A DNA stretch of 64,000 nt from Boletus sp. NGJ (lineage: Eukaryota > Basidiomycota > Agaricomycetes > Boletales > Boletaceae), in NCBI GenBank assembly GCA_019096195.1, contig JAGTXK010000055.1:558001-622000 (forward strand). The letters are read 5' to 3'. The notes beneath the pieces were generated by a model. That model made no database searches. It worked only from the letters and a program-made list of their open reading frames with translations, and was not told the origin of the DNA. Each line of letters starts with the position of its first letter. Within the stretch, counting starts at the first letter, position 1. This document shows positions 42,987-54,439 of this stretch, one piece after another. A program made the position numbers and the translations under genes.

Positions 42987-43850
42987 TGGAGGGATACGGT
43001 CGCTAGACGGCTAGTGTGAGGCCTTGAGCAATTTTTGTTCTGACACACCTGCTGCACGCACACGACCAGCAAAACGTGCAACAAAGCTTGAATTAAGCGA
43101 TGGACTGAAGAATTTTCGCAATCATAGGGCTGGGCAGTGAAAAACTCGACAGAAACGATTTGGTCCCGCGACCCGCATGCGGAAGCAACGCCACAGTACT
43201 TGTGGCTGAACGGTGTATCATGCACTCAGACAGTCGAGTCACCGGAATCTATACATGCAAGTACAATATGCGACAGCTCAGAGCACAGTGTATGCTGCAG
43301 GCACCGAATTATCCCCATCGATGGCCGGTGTCTGCACTAGTGACTGAAACCGAAACCTAACCGGAGTTAAGTTCACCGTGTTCAGTCCACGTTGTTTCTT
43401 GGATTCGAAGTGTTCGGGGTCGCCTGGGCATGTCACTGAAACGGAGATCTTTCCACAACGGAGGTCGATGCAGGCAGGTAGATAATTACGCAAGTAGGTG
43501 TGTCCTCCTTCAAATGATTCACATGGGGACGCTACTGAGTACTCACTGTCCGTCCTGAGCATCATCGACGCCCACATACATGTGCCTTGCATGGGTCAGA
43601 GAAGTTCCTGGAACCTAGCAACGCCATCTTCTGTCGCTTACCATTTTTCTATCAGGAAGTGTCTCGCAATGGCATACAGGTGGTCAATTGGGTCCGGACA
43701 TTGACGACCCTATCCCCGTGCAACCGTAACATTATCTCGCGTTGGTACCAACATACTTAAGCTCAGCCCTCCGAATGCCCACCTCTCGATACCTCGTTTC
43801 CTCCCAGGCACAATCGAGGTTCTGTTGCCCATCCTGACGGCAATCTCACC
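42987..43850. promoter_or_regulatory. Divergent region upstream of the oligopeptide transporter
   Basis: About 860 bases. Parts between roughly 43400 and 43850 resemble, with many changes, the bases upstream of the second transporter copy (about 48890-49260), for example TATCTCGCG and CCAACATACTTA near both start codons. The duplication therefore included the promoter. No other gene is seen here. Confidence 0.45.
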
Positions 43851-46800
43851 ATGGTCACCAGGGTGCCTAGTATCAGCGACGAGAAGTCTTTTGAAAAGGA
43901 TAAAAATGCACAGGCAGATGTCGAGGCCGCATCAAACCCACCAATTGATGATGCCTCAGATGTTGTGCTCCACAGCGAACGTGAAATCGCAACGCACGTC
44001 ATCTCTGTCAATGATGATCCCACCCTCAATCCATGGACCTTCCGTGCATTCTTCCTCGGGCTCAGTCTCTCTGCCTTCGGTGGCTCCTTAGGTCTGTTCA
44101 TCTCCCTTCTAGTCTTTACTTCTGCCTCTTATATACAATAGCCGAGATCTATTATTTTAAACCAGTAAGCTTCATCATAGTCTCCACATCTGCACCAGTG
44201 GTCTCATCTCGTAATCGCTAGCAAACCGTCGGGGTGTCCTTGATGTTCCTCGCCATCGTTTCCTATGTTCTCGGGATTGCAATGGAGACATTCATCCCTC
44301 GTCATGGTCTATTCCGTTACTTAAATCCCGTGAGTATCAATCACTCCCTCCTTCACTCCCTCCGTCTCACCACTCTCCAGCATCCTTTCAACAAAAAGGA
44401 GAATGCTTTTATTATTATCATGGCTAGTGCAGCAGGAACCTCGGCCCTTGCGACGGAGGTCCTTGCTGTTCAGCGTCTGTACTACAACATCACCCCAAAT
44501 GCTGCAGCTTCCATCTTGTTATTATTTTCCAGTCAGCTGCTTGGCTACGGCATCGGTGGAGTACTGAGATGTAAGTTTGCCGTGCATAGTTAGGAAGAAT
44601 GTCCTCTGATGCGCTGCGACGAAAAAGCAACCCTAGTGTATCCCTCGAAGATGCTTTATCCTAGTATACTTCCGCTCATGTCTATGCTCGACGTGTTCTT
44701 CCGTGACGGTGCGAATACTCGCCGTAGACTCAAAGTATTCTACCTCGTCTTCGGAGCGTGGGTCGCACTCTGTCGCAGTCTTCCGATCGGCGGCTGACCT
44801 TGGAACCTCCAGCATTTTTATTTGGGAACTCTTCCCGGAATGGATATTACCCCTTCTCACCGGCTTGTCGATCTTCTGCCTTGCTGCTCCCAACAATGCT
44901 GCGGTCTCTCGAGTGTTTGGTGGAAGCAATGGGAATGAGGGGCTCGGTCTTCTCTCCATTTCCTTTGACTGGCAGGTTGGTTATCCCGCAAGACTAACGC
45001 CATGGTGTCGTAACTGATAACCCAATTCGTAGTACATTGGAGCTGGCGGCCCACTGGTAATTCCTTTAAAGGCCCAGGTATGTTAGAAACAGACCATGTA
45101 AACAATGGCTACGGTTAACAGGACTTCAGCTTTCAGTCTTTATCGCCTACATCTTATGCATGTGCGCGTGTAATCAAAACTTCACTCACCTTGGCTAATG
45201 CTTTTCCTGTCAGGGTCGTTTTCGTCGCCGTTTTTTACAACAACATCTTGGAATCCAAGAATTTCCCTTTCGTAAGTGTCGCATGCCTAACCCTAGACAT
45301 TCCACTGATCGTAGTTTATAGCTCTCTCAAATCTTGTTCTATGAGAACGGAACCGTGTACGATCAGTCGTTGATCTTGGATTCGAATTATAGAGTCGACC
45401 CTACTCTTCTTGCGGAACAAGGATTGCCCTACTATGCCGGAACTTGGGTCATATATCTCCTTGCCACGAACTTGGGTCTGGCAGCTACTTTCACCCATCT
45501 ACTCCTTTGGAACCGCGATGACCTTCGCAGTGCCTGGAGTTGGGCGTCCCCAACCAAACTTCGCAGCCAGTGGCAACAATTTAGTTGGCAAAACGTCAAA
45601 TGGAAGTTCTGGACGAACGATGGCATACGGGAGCAGCCCAGTGGAGATGAGGATATGGACCCTCACTATGCTCAGATGCTCAAGGTGAGTTTTCGGCTTT
45701 CTATGGTTCCAATAACAAACATTGAACGACTTCGCATTTCAGTACCCTGACACCCCGAACAGTTGGTACTGCGCCACTTTCGTGGTATCGTTTGTGGTGG
45801 CACTGGTGGTCATCTACAATAGCGACTCCACTTTGCCGTGGTGGGGTTTCGTCATATCCGTGCTCCTGGCGACCGTATTCATTGTCTTCTTTGGAGCATT
45901 GTACGCCATTACGGGTATCAATCTCTCGATTCGTGAGTCTCCCGTTCAACTCAACATCACTCCAGCCAACTAAGGTTGTAAATAGAGACCTTCATGCAGA
46001 TGATTGCAGGGTACTTGCACCCTGGCAAGCCAATGGCCAACATGTACTTTGTTCTGTATAGTTATAGTAAGTCCACTTCCATCTAGTTACGAGATGTGGT
46101 TCAACCAATCACAATCTCGTTTCAGACACTGTTTCACAAGCTACTCTACTGCTCCGTGACCTCAAAATCGGCCAGTGTAGGTCTTTCAGGCAATGTTACT
46201 AATGGAAGGGATTGATCTATCTTAACAGATGCCAAGCTCCCCCCTCGGGCCACTTTCACTGCCCAGATCATCGGTACTCTCCTTGGCGCCGTCTTGAACT
46301 ACGGTAAGAGAGTGTAGCCCCCTTTCCCCCAGATTCTTACAATTACTTCTAGTCCTAATGAACTCTATCATCGACAGTCAGCGAGAGATCCTGCTTTCCG
46401 TTCAAGGAACGAATATCTGGTCTGGCCAGCAACCTCAGCAGTACAACTCCCAAGCCATTGTATGGGGTGGCCTTAGTCACGAGTTGTTCTCAGCCGGTAT
46501 GAGGTACCAATGGGTCTCATGGTCATATCTAGTCGGGCTTGCTGCGCCAGTGCCACTCTGGCTTGTCCACCGCTATTGGCCCAAGCTCCGTGCTGACTAT
46601 TACTACACACCTATTATCTGGTACGCACTCGATTTCTACATGACAGATTCAGCTTATATTCCTTCGTTTAGCGCATACATCGGCTGTCTCGGCGTGGGCA
46701 TCAATTCCGCGCTGTTATCTTACTTCACGATTGCGTTCATCTCGCAGTGGTGGATTAGAACCCGCTACCCTCGCTGGTTCCAGAAATATAACTACCTCGT

Positions 46801-46998
46801 CGGCGCAGGTGCGTTCTTGGTATTTTCTGAGTAGGGTCACTCATAAGCAAATCGGTAGCCCTCGACGGTGGCACTCAGGTGATGGTGTTCATCCTGTCCT
46901 TTGCTGTCCAAGGTGCAACAGGCACAGCGCATCTCTTCCCTACCTGGTGGGGTGCCAACCAAGGTGGAAATTATGACCACTGTTTGTATCTTCAATAG
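43851..46998 (+). CDS. Oligopeptide transporter, OPT family (intact copy)
   Basis: OPT proteins are proton-coupled importers of small peptides and related compounds, with about 12-16 membrane spans. The ATG at 43851 starts MVTRVPSISDEKSFEKDKN. Blocks in order: DDPTLNPWTFRAFFLGLSLS, AEIYYFKPQTVGVSLMFLAI, NPHPFNKKENAFIIIMASAA, TSALATEVLAVQRLYYNITP, STLVYPSKMLYPSILPLMSM, RRLKVFYLVFGAIFIWELFP, EWILPLLTGLSIFCLAAPNN, FGGSNGNEGLGLLSISFDWQ, AVVFVAVFYNNILESKNFPF, AGTWVIYLLATNLGLAATFT, YPDTPNSWYCATFVVSFVVA, MIAGYLHPGKPMANMYFVLY, YAKLPPRATFTAQIIGTLLG, WSYLVGLAAPVPLWLVHRYW, and the end WWGANQGGNYDHCLYLQ. Every intron border I tested joins in phase, so this copy looks functional. The N-terminal 30 residues differ from the second copy. 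Confidence 0.9.
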
Positions 46999-49178
46999 AT
47001 AGCCACGTATGTACCAGATCCAGTTAGGACGTTGCAAGGTTATTGTAATATAATCAAGTAAAGGCCACATTCGTGACAACACCCGCTACGGCCACTTTTC
47101 CAGGATTTTGTGTTCATGCCGACCCAACAAACCTAGTTTTCAAATATCAATTCAAGTCTTGTGTCTTAACAATGGGCCAACGCGCGCAGTACACCCCCAC
47201 CGTAATCAACCCCGCTGCCACAAACAAGACGTCTCAAAGCTTCTCGCACGGTGAGTCAATACATGCTCGATCAACATCGACAACTTGGACTGAACGTTTG
47301 AACCATCAAATGAACGACAATCGGATTGCTTTAGTAAATTCAGGTCAATATCGGTGAAAGAGACTTCATGTCATTCATCACAATCCTGCTTGCAACTTGC
47401 ACACATGAACTCACATAAACTCTCAGAACTTGTTACTGCCATGAATCGTCGCAAGATGTCTGTCCTCTGCTGTGCTGAAAATACCTGAGGCCAAAGGCTG
47501 CATCCAGGGAGCTGTGCTCTCTGTCAATCCGAGTCAACCCTCAACGTTCAGCGTTCAACTGCCGCAAGTGATTGATATGTGCACGAAGCACGCCATGCAA
47601 CCTTTTAAATGACCAGGCCCGTCGAGCATGAGCCCATGAAACAATCCGTATATACGTATTACGTATGTCACCAGTTCCCATCTCCTGCGACACTCGAAAT
47701 TGACGGGGGCGGCTTCTTGTTCGGACGCACATCGCTCACTGCGCAATGCATTGATGAACACAATGTGATCTGCAGAGCCACCGTCACGCACAGGATGAAC
47801 AGAAATGAGGACTCTTGACAACGCATTCAGTGGAATACTAGAAGGAGACATGCTCAAGCACGCCCGCCACGAAAACAATCTGAGCTGCGTGTGGCATCTC
47901 TGACGATACGTCAGTACATAGTTTGGTACGATGGCCTCTATCACTACCCCAAACGACTGGGATCTGCACTGTGCAGGAACGCCAGCACATGCTGTTGGAT
48001 CTGTTGGATCTCATAAGTAAGGTAGCAAAGGGAAAAGACTAGCTAACTCACCTCAGTGAATATGAGAGTTCACTGAGGTGTACCGAAAGAGAAGTGACGC
48101 GAGGTATATAAGCGTAACTACATAACATATGCACCTGTAAAAAGGTGGTTTATCAACCAATCCATACATACCGCGACGTCAGCACCTTCAGCATCAGGAA
48201 AGCCATGTTGAGAACAGTCATCTCACACAACAAGTTTGATACACGGGAGGCCACTTCATTCACAACATACGGAAGCATGTCACACAAGCGAGTCACAGCA
48301 AGGGTGACAGAAAGGCGATCCTCGAAAGCACTCGACGGCCACGCACAACCAACATTGGACAAGACCGAAACAGACGGCTTTTTCAAGGACGTGGCTACCG
48401 CCAGTACATAAATACACGTCGTACGACGCGGATGAAATGAAACACTCGTTCAGCGAGCACGGAACCTTAAGAATGGCTGGAGGAAAGCATCCGACCAACG
48501 GGGATGTTTGTTAGGTGAAGATAGCGCAAGGATGTATCGGTATTGGACGGAGGGGTGACCATCAGGGCGATCTCGCTGTGCGGCACGAGGGAACGACAAT
48601 GGTAATTTTGAAACCTAACAGATTTCGAGAAGAGGCAAACTTGTACAGAGTTACTAACGTCCGGCCTGCAAAATGGTGTTTTCAACGACCTAGGCGGATA
48701 AGAAGTGGTGACTGACGTAAGCGTCTACACCACTAGATTGATCGGACGGGTCGCTGACTGGTAGAAATACGAAACAGAGGGGATCACACAACTTGCCTTG
48801 CCTCGCCGCATCTGCCAAATACGAAAGCCCGCGTATGTTTCAGCCACTCATCGTCTGCCGTTATCCATAATGTCGAGTTCAGCAGTTGATTCTTGGGTTC
48901 GGCATGTTCTGGGTTCAAGCATCCTGGACGCAGACGGAGGTCGACGCAGCCAAATACTTAAAATCTTGCAAACTTCAAAGGAGCGAATAGACTCATCCAG
49001 TGTCCTGCTTAGCATCGACGCGGCACATACCACGCTGCCACGCATCTGCCAGAACATGGGTCTTAGCTGCTACGCCGTGGGCTCTGTTGCTTGTCAATTC
49101 CAATCGGTTACCGTTCGAGACACCGGTCCATTAACTATCTCGCGCTGGTACTGCCAACATACTTATACTAAGCCCTCA
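46999..49178. other. Spacer between the two transporter copies
   Basis: About 2.2 kb. I see no convincing gene: open frames at 47555-47944 (minus) and 48145-48411 (plus) lack family motifs and intron support. It contains a 12-bp inverted repeat at 48049-48080 and, in its last 300 bases, sequence resembling the region upstream of the first copy. The boundary of the duplicated block is not sharp. Confidence 0.4.
48049..48080. repeat. Perfect 12-bp inverted repeat, 8-base loop
   Basis: CACCTCAGTGAA and TTCACTGAGGTG flank TATGAGAG. It lies in the spacer between the transporter copies, about 1.1 kb before the second one. No function is evident. Confidence 0.6.
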
Positions 49179-52100
49179 ATGGCCAATGGCCACCCCACAA
49201 CTAATATCCCTTCTCAAAGCTCTGTTGTCCATCCCGACGGATATCTCACCAGGGTACGAGACGAACAGTCCTTTGAAAGGGATGAAAAGTCGTACGCTGC
49301 AAAGGCAGACGTCGAGGCCGCATCAAACCCACCTATTTCTAGCGATGATGCCTCTGATATCATCTTTCACACTGAACGTGAAATCGCAACACACGTCATC
49401 TCTGTCAATGATGATCCCACCCTCAATCCATGGACCTTCCGCACATTCTTCCTTGGGCTCAGTCTCTCTGCCTTCGGTGGCTCCTTGGGTAAGTTCATAT
49501 CCCTTCTAGTCTTTACTTCTGCCTCTTATATACAATAGCCGAGATCTATTATTTTAAGCCGGTAAGCTTCATCATAGTCTCCACATCTGCATCAGTGGTC
49601 TCATCTCGTCATCGCTAGCAAACCGTCGGGGTGTCCTTGATGTTCCTCGCCATCGTTTCCTACGTTCTCGGGATTGCAATGGAGACATTCATCCCTCGTC
49701 ATGGTCTATTCCGTTACTTGAAATCCCGTGAGTATCAATCACTCCCTCCTTCACTCCCTCCGTCTCACCACTCTCCAGCATCCTTTCAACAAAAAGGAGA
49801 ATGCTTTTATTATTATCATGGCTAGTGCAGCAGGAACCTCGGCCCTTGCGACGGAGGTCCTTGCTGTTCAGCGTCTGTACTACAACATCACCCCAAATGC
49901 TGCAGCTTCCATCTTGTTATTATTTTCCAGTCAGCTGCTTGGCTACGGCATCGGTGGAGTACTGAGATGTAAGTTTGCCGTGCATAGTTAGGAAGAATGT
50001 CCTCTGATGCGCTGCGACGAAAAAGCAACCCTAGTGTATCCCTCGAAGATGCTTTATCCTAGTATACTTCCGCTCATGTCTATGCTCGACGTGTTCTTCC
50101 GTGACGGTGCGAATACTCGCCGTAGACTCAAGGTATTCTACCTCGTCTTCGGAGCGTGGGTCGCACTCTGTCACAGTCTTCCGATCGGCAGCTGACCTTG
50201 GAACCTCCAGCATTTTTATTTGGGAACTCTTCCCGGAATGGATATTACCCCTTCTCACCGGCTTGTCGATCTTCTGCCTTGCTGCTCCCAACAATGCTGT
50301 GGTCTCTCGAGTGTTTGGTGGAAGCAATGGGAATGAAGGGGCTCGGTCTTCTCTCCATTTCCTTTGACTGGCAGGTTGGTTATCACGCAAGACTAACGCC
50401 ATGGTGTCGTAACTGATAACCCAATTCGTAGTACATTGGAGCTGGCGGCCCACTGGTAATTCCTTTAAAGGCCCAGGTATGTTAGAAACAGACCATGTTA
50501 AACAATGGCTACGGTTAACAGGAGAACAGCTTTCAAGCTTCCGAGTCATTGGGTACATACTGTGCATGTGCGCGTGTAATCAATATTCCATATACCTTGT
50601 CTCAGGCTGATGTGCTCCTCTCAGGGTCGTTTTCGTCGCCGTCTATTACAACAATATCTGGGAATCCCAGCACTTCCCTTTCGTACGTGTAGGCACGCTT
50701 CACCGCAGACACCGCATTGATTGCGATTTATAGCTCTCTCAAATCTTGTTCTATGAGAACGGAACCGTGTACGATCAGTCGTTGATCTTGGATTCGAATT
50801 ATGGAGTCGACCCTACTCTTCTTGCGGAACAAGGATTGCCCTATTATGCCGGAACTTGGGTCATATATCTCCTTGCCACGAACTTGGGTCTGGCAGCTAC
50901 TTTCACCCATTTACTCCTTTGGAACCGCGATGACCTTCGCAGTGCCTGGAGTTGGGCGTCCCCAACCAAACTTCGCAGCCAGTGGCAACAATTTAGTTGG
51001 CAAAACGTCAAATGGAAGTTCTGGACGAACGATGGCATACGGGAGCAGCCCAGTGGAGATGAGGATATGGACCCTCACTATGCTCAGATGCTCAAGGTGA
51101 GTTTTCGGCTTTCTATGGTTCCAATAACAAACATTGAACGACTTCGCATTTCAGTACCCTGACACCCCGAACAGTTGGTACTGCGCCACTTTCGTGGTAT
51201 CGTTTGTGGTGGCACTGGTGGTCATTTACAATAGCGACTCCACTTTGCCGTGGTGGGGTTTCGTCATATCCGTGCTCCTGGCGACCGTATTCATTGTCTT
51301 CTTGGGAGCATTGTACGCCATTGCGGGTATCAGGTCCCTCGATTCGTGAGTCTCCCGTTCAGACTCAACATCACTCCAGCCAACCAAGGTTGTGAATAGA
51401 GACCTTCATGTACAGATTGATTGCAGGGTACTTGCACCCTGGCAAGCCGATGGCCAACATGTACTTTGTTCTGTATAGTTAGCAGTAAGTCCACTTCCAT
51501 CTAGTTACGAGACGTGAGTTCAACCAATGCACTATCTCGTTTTCAGACACTGTTTCACAAGCTACTCTGCTGCTCCGTGACCTCAAAATCGGCCAGTGTA
51601 GGTCTTTCAGGCAATGTTACTAATGGAAGGGATTGATCTATCTTAACAGATGCCAAGCTCCCCCCTCGGGCCACTTTCACTGCCCAGATCATCGGTACTC
51701 TCCTTGGCGCCGTCTTGAACTACGGTAAGAGAGTGTAGCCCCCTTTCCCCCAGTTACTTCTAGTCCTAATGAACTCTATCATCGACAGTCAGCAAGAGAT
51801 CCTGCTTTCCGTTCAAGGAACGAATATCTGGTCTGGCCAGCAACCTCAGTAGTACAACTCCCAAGCCATTGTATGGGGTGGCCTCAGTCACGAGTTGTTC
51901 TCCGCTAGTATGAGGTACCAGTGGGTCTCGTGGTCATATCTAGTCGGGCTTGCTGTACCTGTGCCATTCTGGCTTGTCCACCGCTATTGGCCCAAGCTCC
52001 GTGCTGACTACCTCTACACGCCTATTACCTGGTAAGCGTTTAATTTCCGCGTGACAGAACTCAACCTCTTACATTCTTTCATTAAATTAGCCTGTTCATC

Positions 52101-52419
52101 AGCTTCCTCTCCACGGGCATCAACTCCACAGTCCTCGCTTACTTCGTGATCGCATTCATCTCGCAGTGGTGGATCAGAACCCGCTACCCTCGCTGGTTCC
52201 AGACACACAATTACCTAGTCAGTGCAGGTGTGTTCCTTAGTTTTTTTCTGTGAATATTTACTCATAAGCAATTTGGCAGCCCTCGACGGTGGCACTCAGG
52301 TGATGGTGTTCATCCTATCCTTTGCTGTCCAAGGCGCACCAGGTACAGCGCGTCCCTTCCCTGCATGGTGGGGTGCCAACCAAGGTGGAAATTATGACCA
52401 CTGTTTATATCTCCAATAG
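49179..52419 (+). pseudogene. Second oligopeptide transporter copy, broken
   Basis: A tandem copy of the OPT gene at 43851-46998 with the same exon order. The first ATG (49179) gives MANGHPTTNIPSQSSVVHPD and a diverged N-terminus, then DDPTLNPWTFRTFFLGLSLS. Against the intact copy there is one extra base in the exon end at about 49720 (CTTGAAATCCC for CTTAAATCCC), one at about 50337 (ATGAAGGGG for ATGAGGGG), one near 51335 and one near 51414; CAG to TAG makes a stop at about 51849; a TAA lies near 52031 where the intact copy has TAC; and about 20-30 bases are missing near 52060-52100. Some +1 changes could be consensus errors, but the TAG and the TAA stops remain. The end (GGNYDHCLYLQ) is kept. 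Large parts are nearly identical to the intact copy, introns included. Confidence 0.85.
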
Positions 52420-52647
52420 ATATACCTGTGCAAATGACTCATATTTATGTTACATCCTAGCATTGTACAGTATACGTATAAATATACCGAGCTTGGTGGT
52501 AGTTGGTGCCCAGTTGCTAGGGTGTAGGCAATTTATCACATCCTAGTCTTGTATACCATGCTTGGTTTGCCCCTCGTTGTGGTTTGTAAGACTCGGAACT
52601 GACCAAGCCGACTATAATTCAGTGCTCCTCAACTGGGAAATGCAAGG

Positions 52648-54180
52648 ATGAGCTTTCAGTATTGGAACTTACGCAGCCGGCCGGAGCGCTTTCCTCCCTT
52701 CTGGACGCTGTTGATCGCATCTGCATTTCTGAGAGTCGGTCTCATCCTCTACAGCGAGTGGCATGATGCCCGCTCTACCGTGAAGTATACCGACGTCGAT
52801 TATCGTGTCTTCAGTGATGCGGCACGATTCCTTTACCATCCAAGCAAGGACAATATTGCTCAAGGCCCATGGACAAGGAATTTCAGCTTGAATGTCGGAA
52901 AGTGAGTCGTCTGTGTCCGGATGGTCCGTGTTGGTGACCAGTATGCCATTGCCTCCTAGCCCATACCTTCGCGAGACATACCGTTACACACCTCTCCTAG
53001 CAGTCCTCTTGCTCCCAAACGAGCTCATTCACGCATCTTTTGGAAAATATCTTTTTGCGGCTTGCGACCTCATCAACGGGGTGCTCTTATACCAGCTGCT
53101 CGTGACCTCCATTCTTTCGCGGCCAACACAAGTACCAGCCAGCGATGACGCGAAGCACAAGCTGCTCGATGAACGGTGCGAAAGCGAGGCTACAGAAAAT
53201 ACACGCATGGCCGACGCAAAAAAATGGGCCGCATTCCTTGCGGCAACACACCTACTGAACCCACTCGTGTTCAGCATCTCTACGCGCGGATCCTCCGAAT
53301 CCATCCTCTGTACTCTTGTCCTCCTCACGTTGCACCATGCGCTCCATCATCGATGGGACGCGGCCGCTGTGATGCTGGGCATCAGCACCCCATTGGAAAA
53401 TTTATCCCGTCATCTACGGCGTGAGCTGCGTGAGCGCCATCGCTGCCCAAACACGACCGACGTCCGGCTGGGGATTTCCGTTTGCCAAATCACTCGTGTG
53501 CACACGAACGCTTCGTTTTGCGATCCTTAGTGCCGGTACGTTCTGTTCCCTTAGCACACTCTGCTACGTCATGTACGTCCCTCTTTCTTTTTCGTACCTT
53601 TGCACCGAGACCCACACGGGGAATCATCCACAGATGGGGATACCCGTTCTTGTACGAAGCCTATCTGTATCATACAGTCCGCCTCGATCATCGGCATAAC
53701 TTTTCCCCCTACTTTTACCTCACGTATCTCACCTACCCAGGTCAATCTGGCTCGCTCGACGATCACGCGTTCTCGCTCGCTCGGCGTTTCCTTCGTTCGC
53801 CACTCACGAGCCTCGTCCCGCAACTCTTCCTCTCCCTCGGCACAGGCGTTTTGTTGGGTCGACGCACCCAAGACCTCCCGTTTGCGTGGTTCGTGCAAAC
53901 GTTTGCTTTTGTGCTGTTCAACCGGGTGTGCACCTCACAGTACTTTTTGTGGTACATGCTCTTCCTACCCCTTCTAGCTCCATGTGTACAATTCTCGTGG
54001 TGGAGCGTCATCGTCTGGGCTGGCACACAGGCTGTTTGGCTTGCCGAAGCATACAAACTCGAATTCTTGGGAGAAGACGTGTTCTTTAGTCTTTGGCTGA
54101 GGAGCTTGCTCTACATCGGTGGACACGCATGGGTACTTGGAAACGTCATGGAGGGTTACGCTGTTGGGGCGATACTATAA
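52648..54180 (+). CDS. GPI14: GPI mannosyltransferase 1 (PIG-M), with one apparent frameshift
   Basis: PIG-M/Gpi14 adds the first mannose to the GPI precursor on the lumenal side of the ER, using dolichol-phosphate mannose. The ATG at 52648 starts MSFQYWNLRS. The first span (LLIASAFLRVGLILYSEWHD) leads to the lumenal DXD loop VKYTDVDYRVFSDAARFLY; then SPYLRETYRYTPLLA-like (here NPYLRETYRYTPLLA), LPNELIHASFGKYLFAACDL, FLAATHLLNPLVFSISTRGS, SESILCTLVLLTLHHALHHR. The conserved HWKIYPVIYG follows only after a change of frame at the CCCC run 53388-53391, where three C would keep frame. After another intron come WGYPFLYEAYLYHTVRLDHR, HNFSPYFYLTYLTY, FVLFNRVCTSQYFLWYMLFL and the end GYAVGAIL. All other joins fit. 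I read a single-base consensus error as more likely than a broken gene. Confidence 0.87.
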
Positions 54181-54439
54181 ACTTTTGAACGTTACACCAG
54201 TTTGGTACATTCACGCTCACGCGTCCTTGTTTGCTCTGAGGATGATTTGTCAACACACCAACCGGTTATTAAATAGGAATCTAGGAGCTACGTGTTCGTG
54301 TGGAAGTAGTCCAGTAGAACAAAAGCATGGATTGGACGGAAGCGGTGCATGTCTCTGAAGGAAAGTGCTCAAGACGAGAACATGAGTAGGTAGTGTATCA
54401 TCAAGGCCATTCTCTGGCCTCCTCCCCGATAGATGATCA

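Noticed and set aside
47541-47944. Minus-strand open frames in the transporter spacer
   Set aside because: No motif, no start context and no plausible intron structure; length is within chance for this composition.
48798-49538. Open frame of 246 codons upstream of and into the second transporter copy
   Set aside because: Only its 3' part, from 49179, matches the transporter. The upstream part corresponds to promoter sequence of the first copy, which is not open.
43851-52419. Transporter repeat as a pure assembly duplication
   Set aside because: The diverged flanks and the island at 50521-50725 show two distinct copies, so the repeat is real even if some bases in copy two are uncertain.
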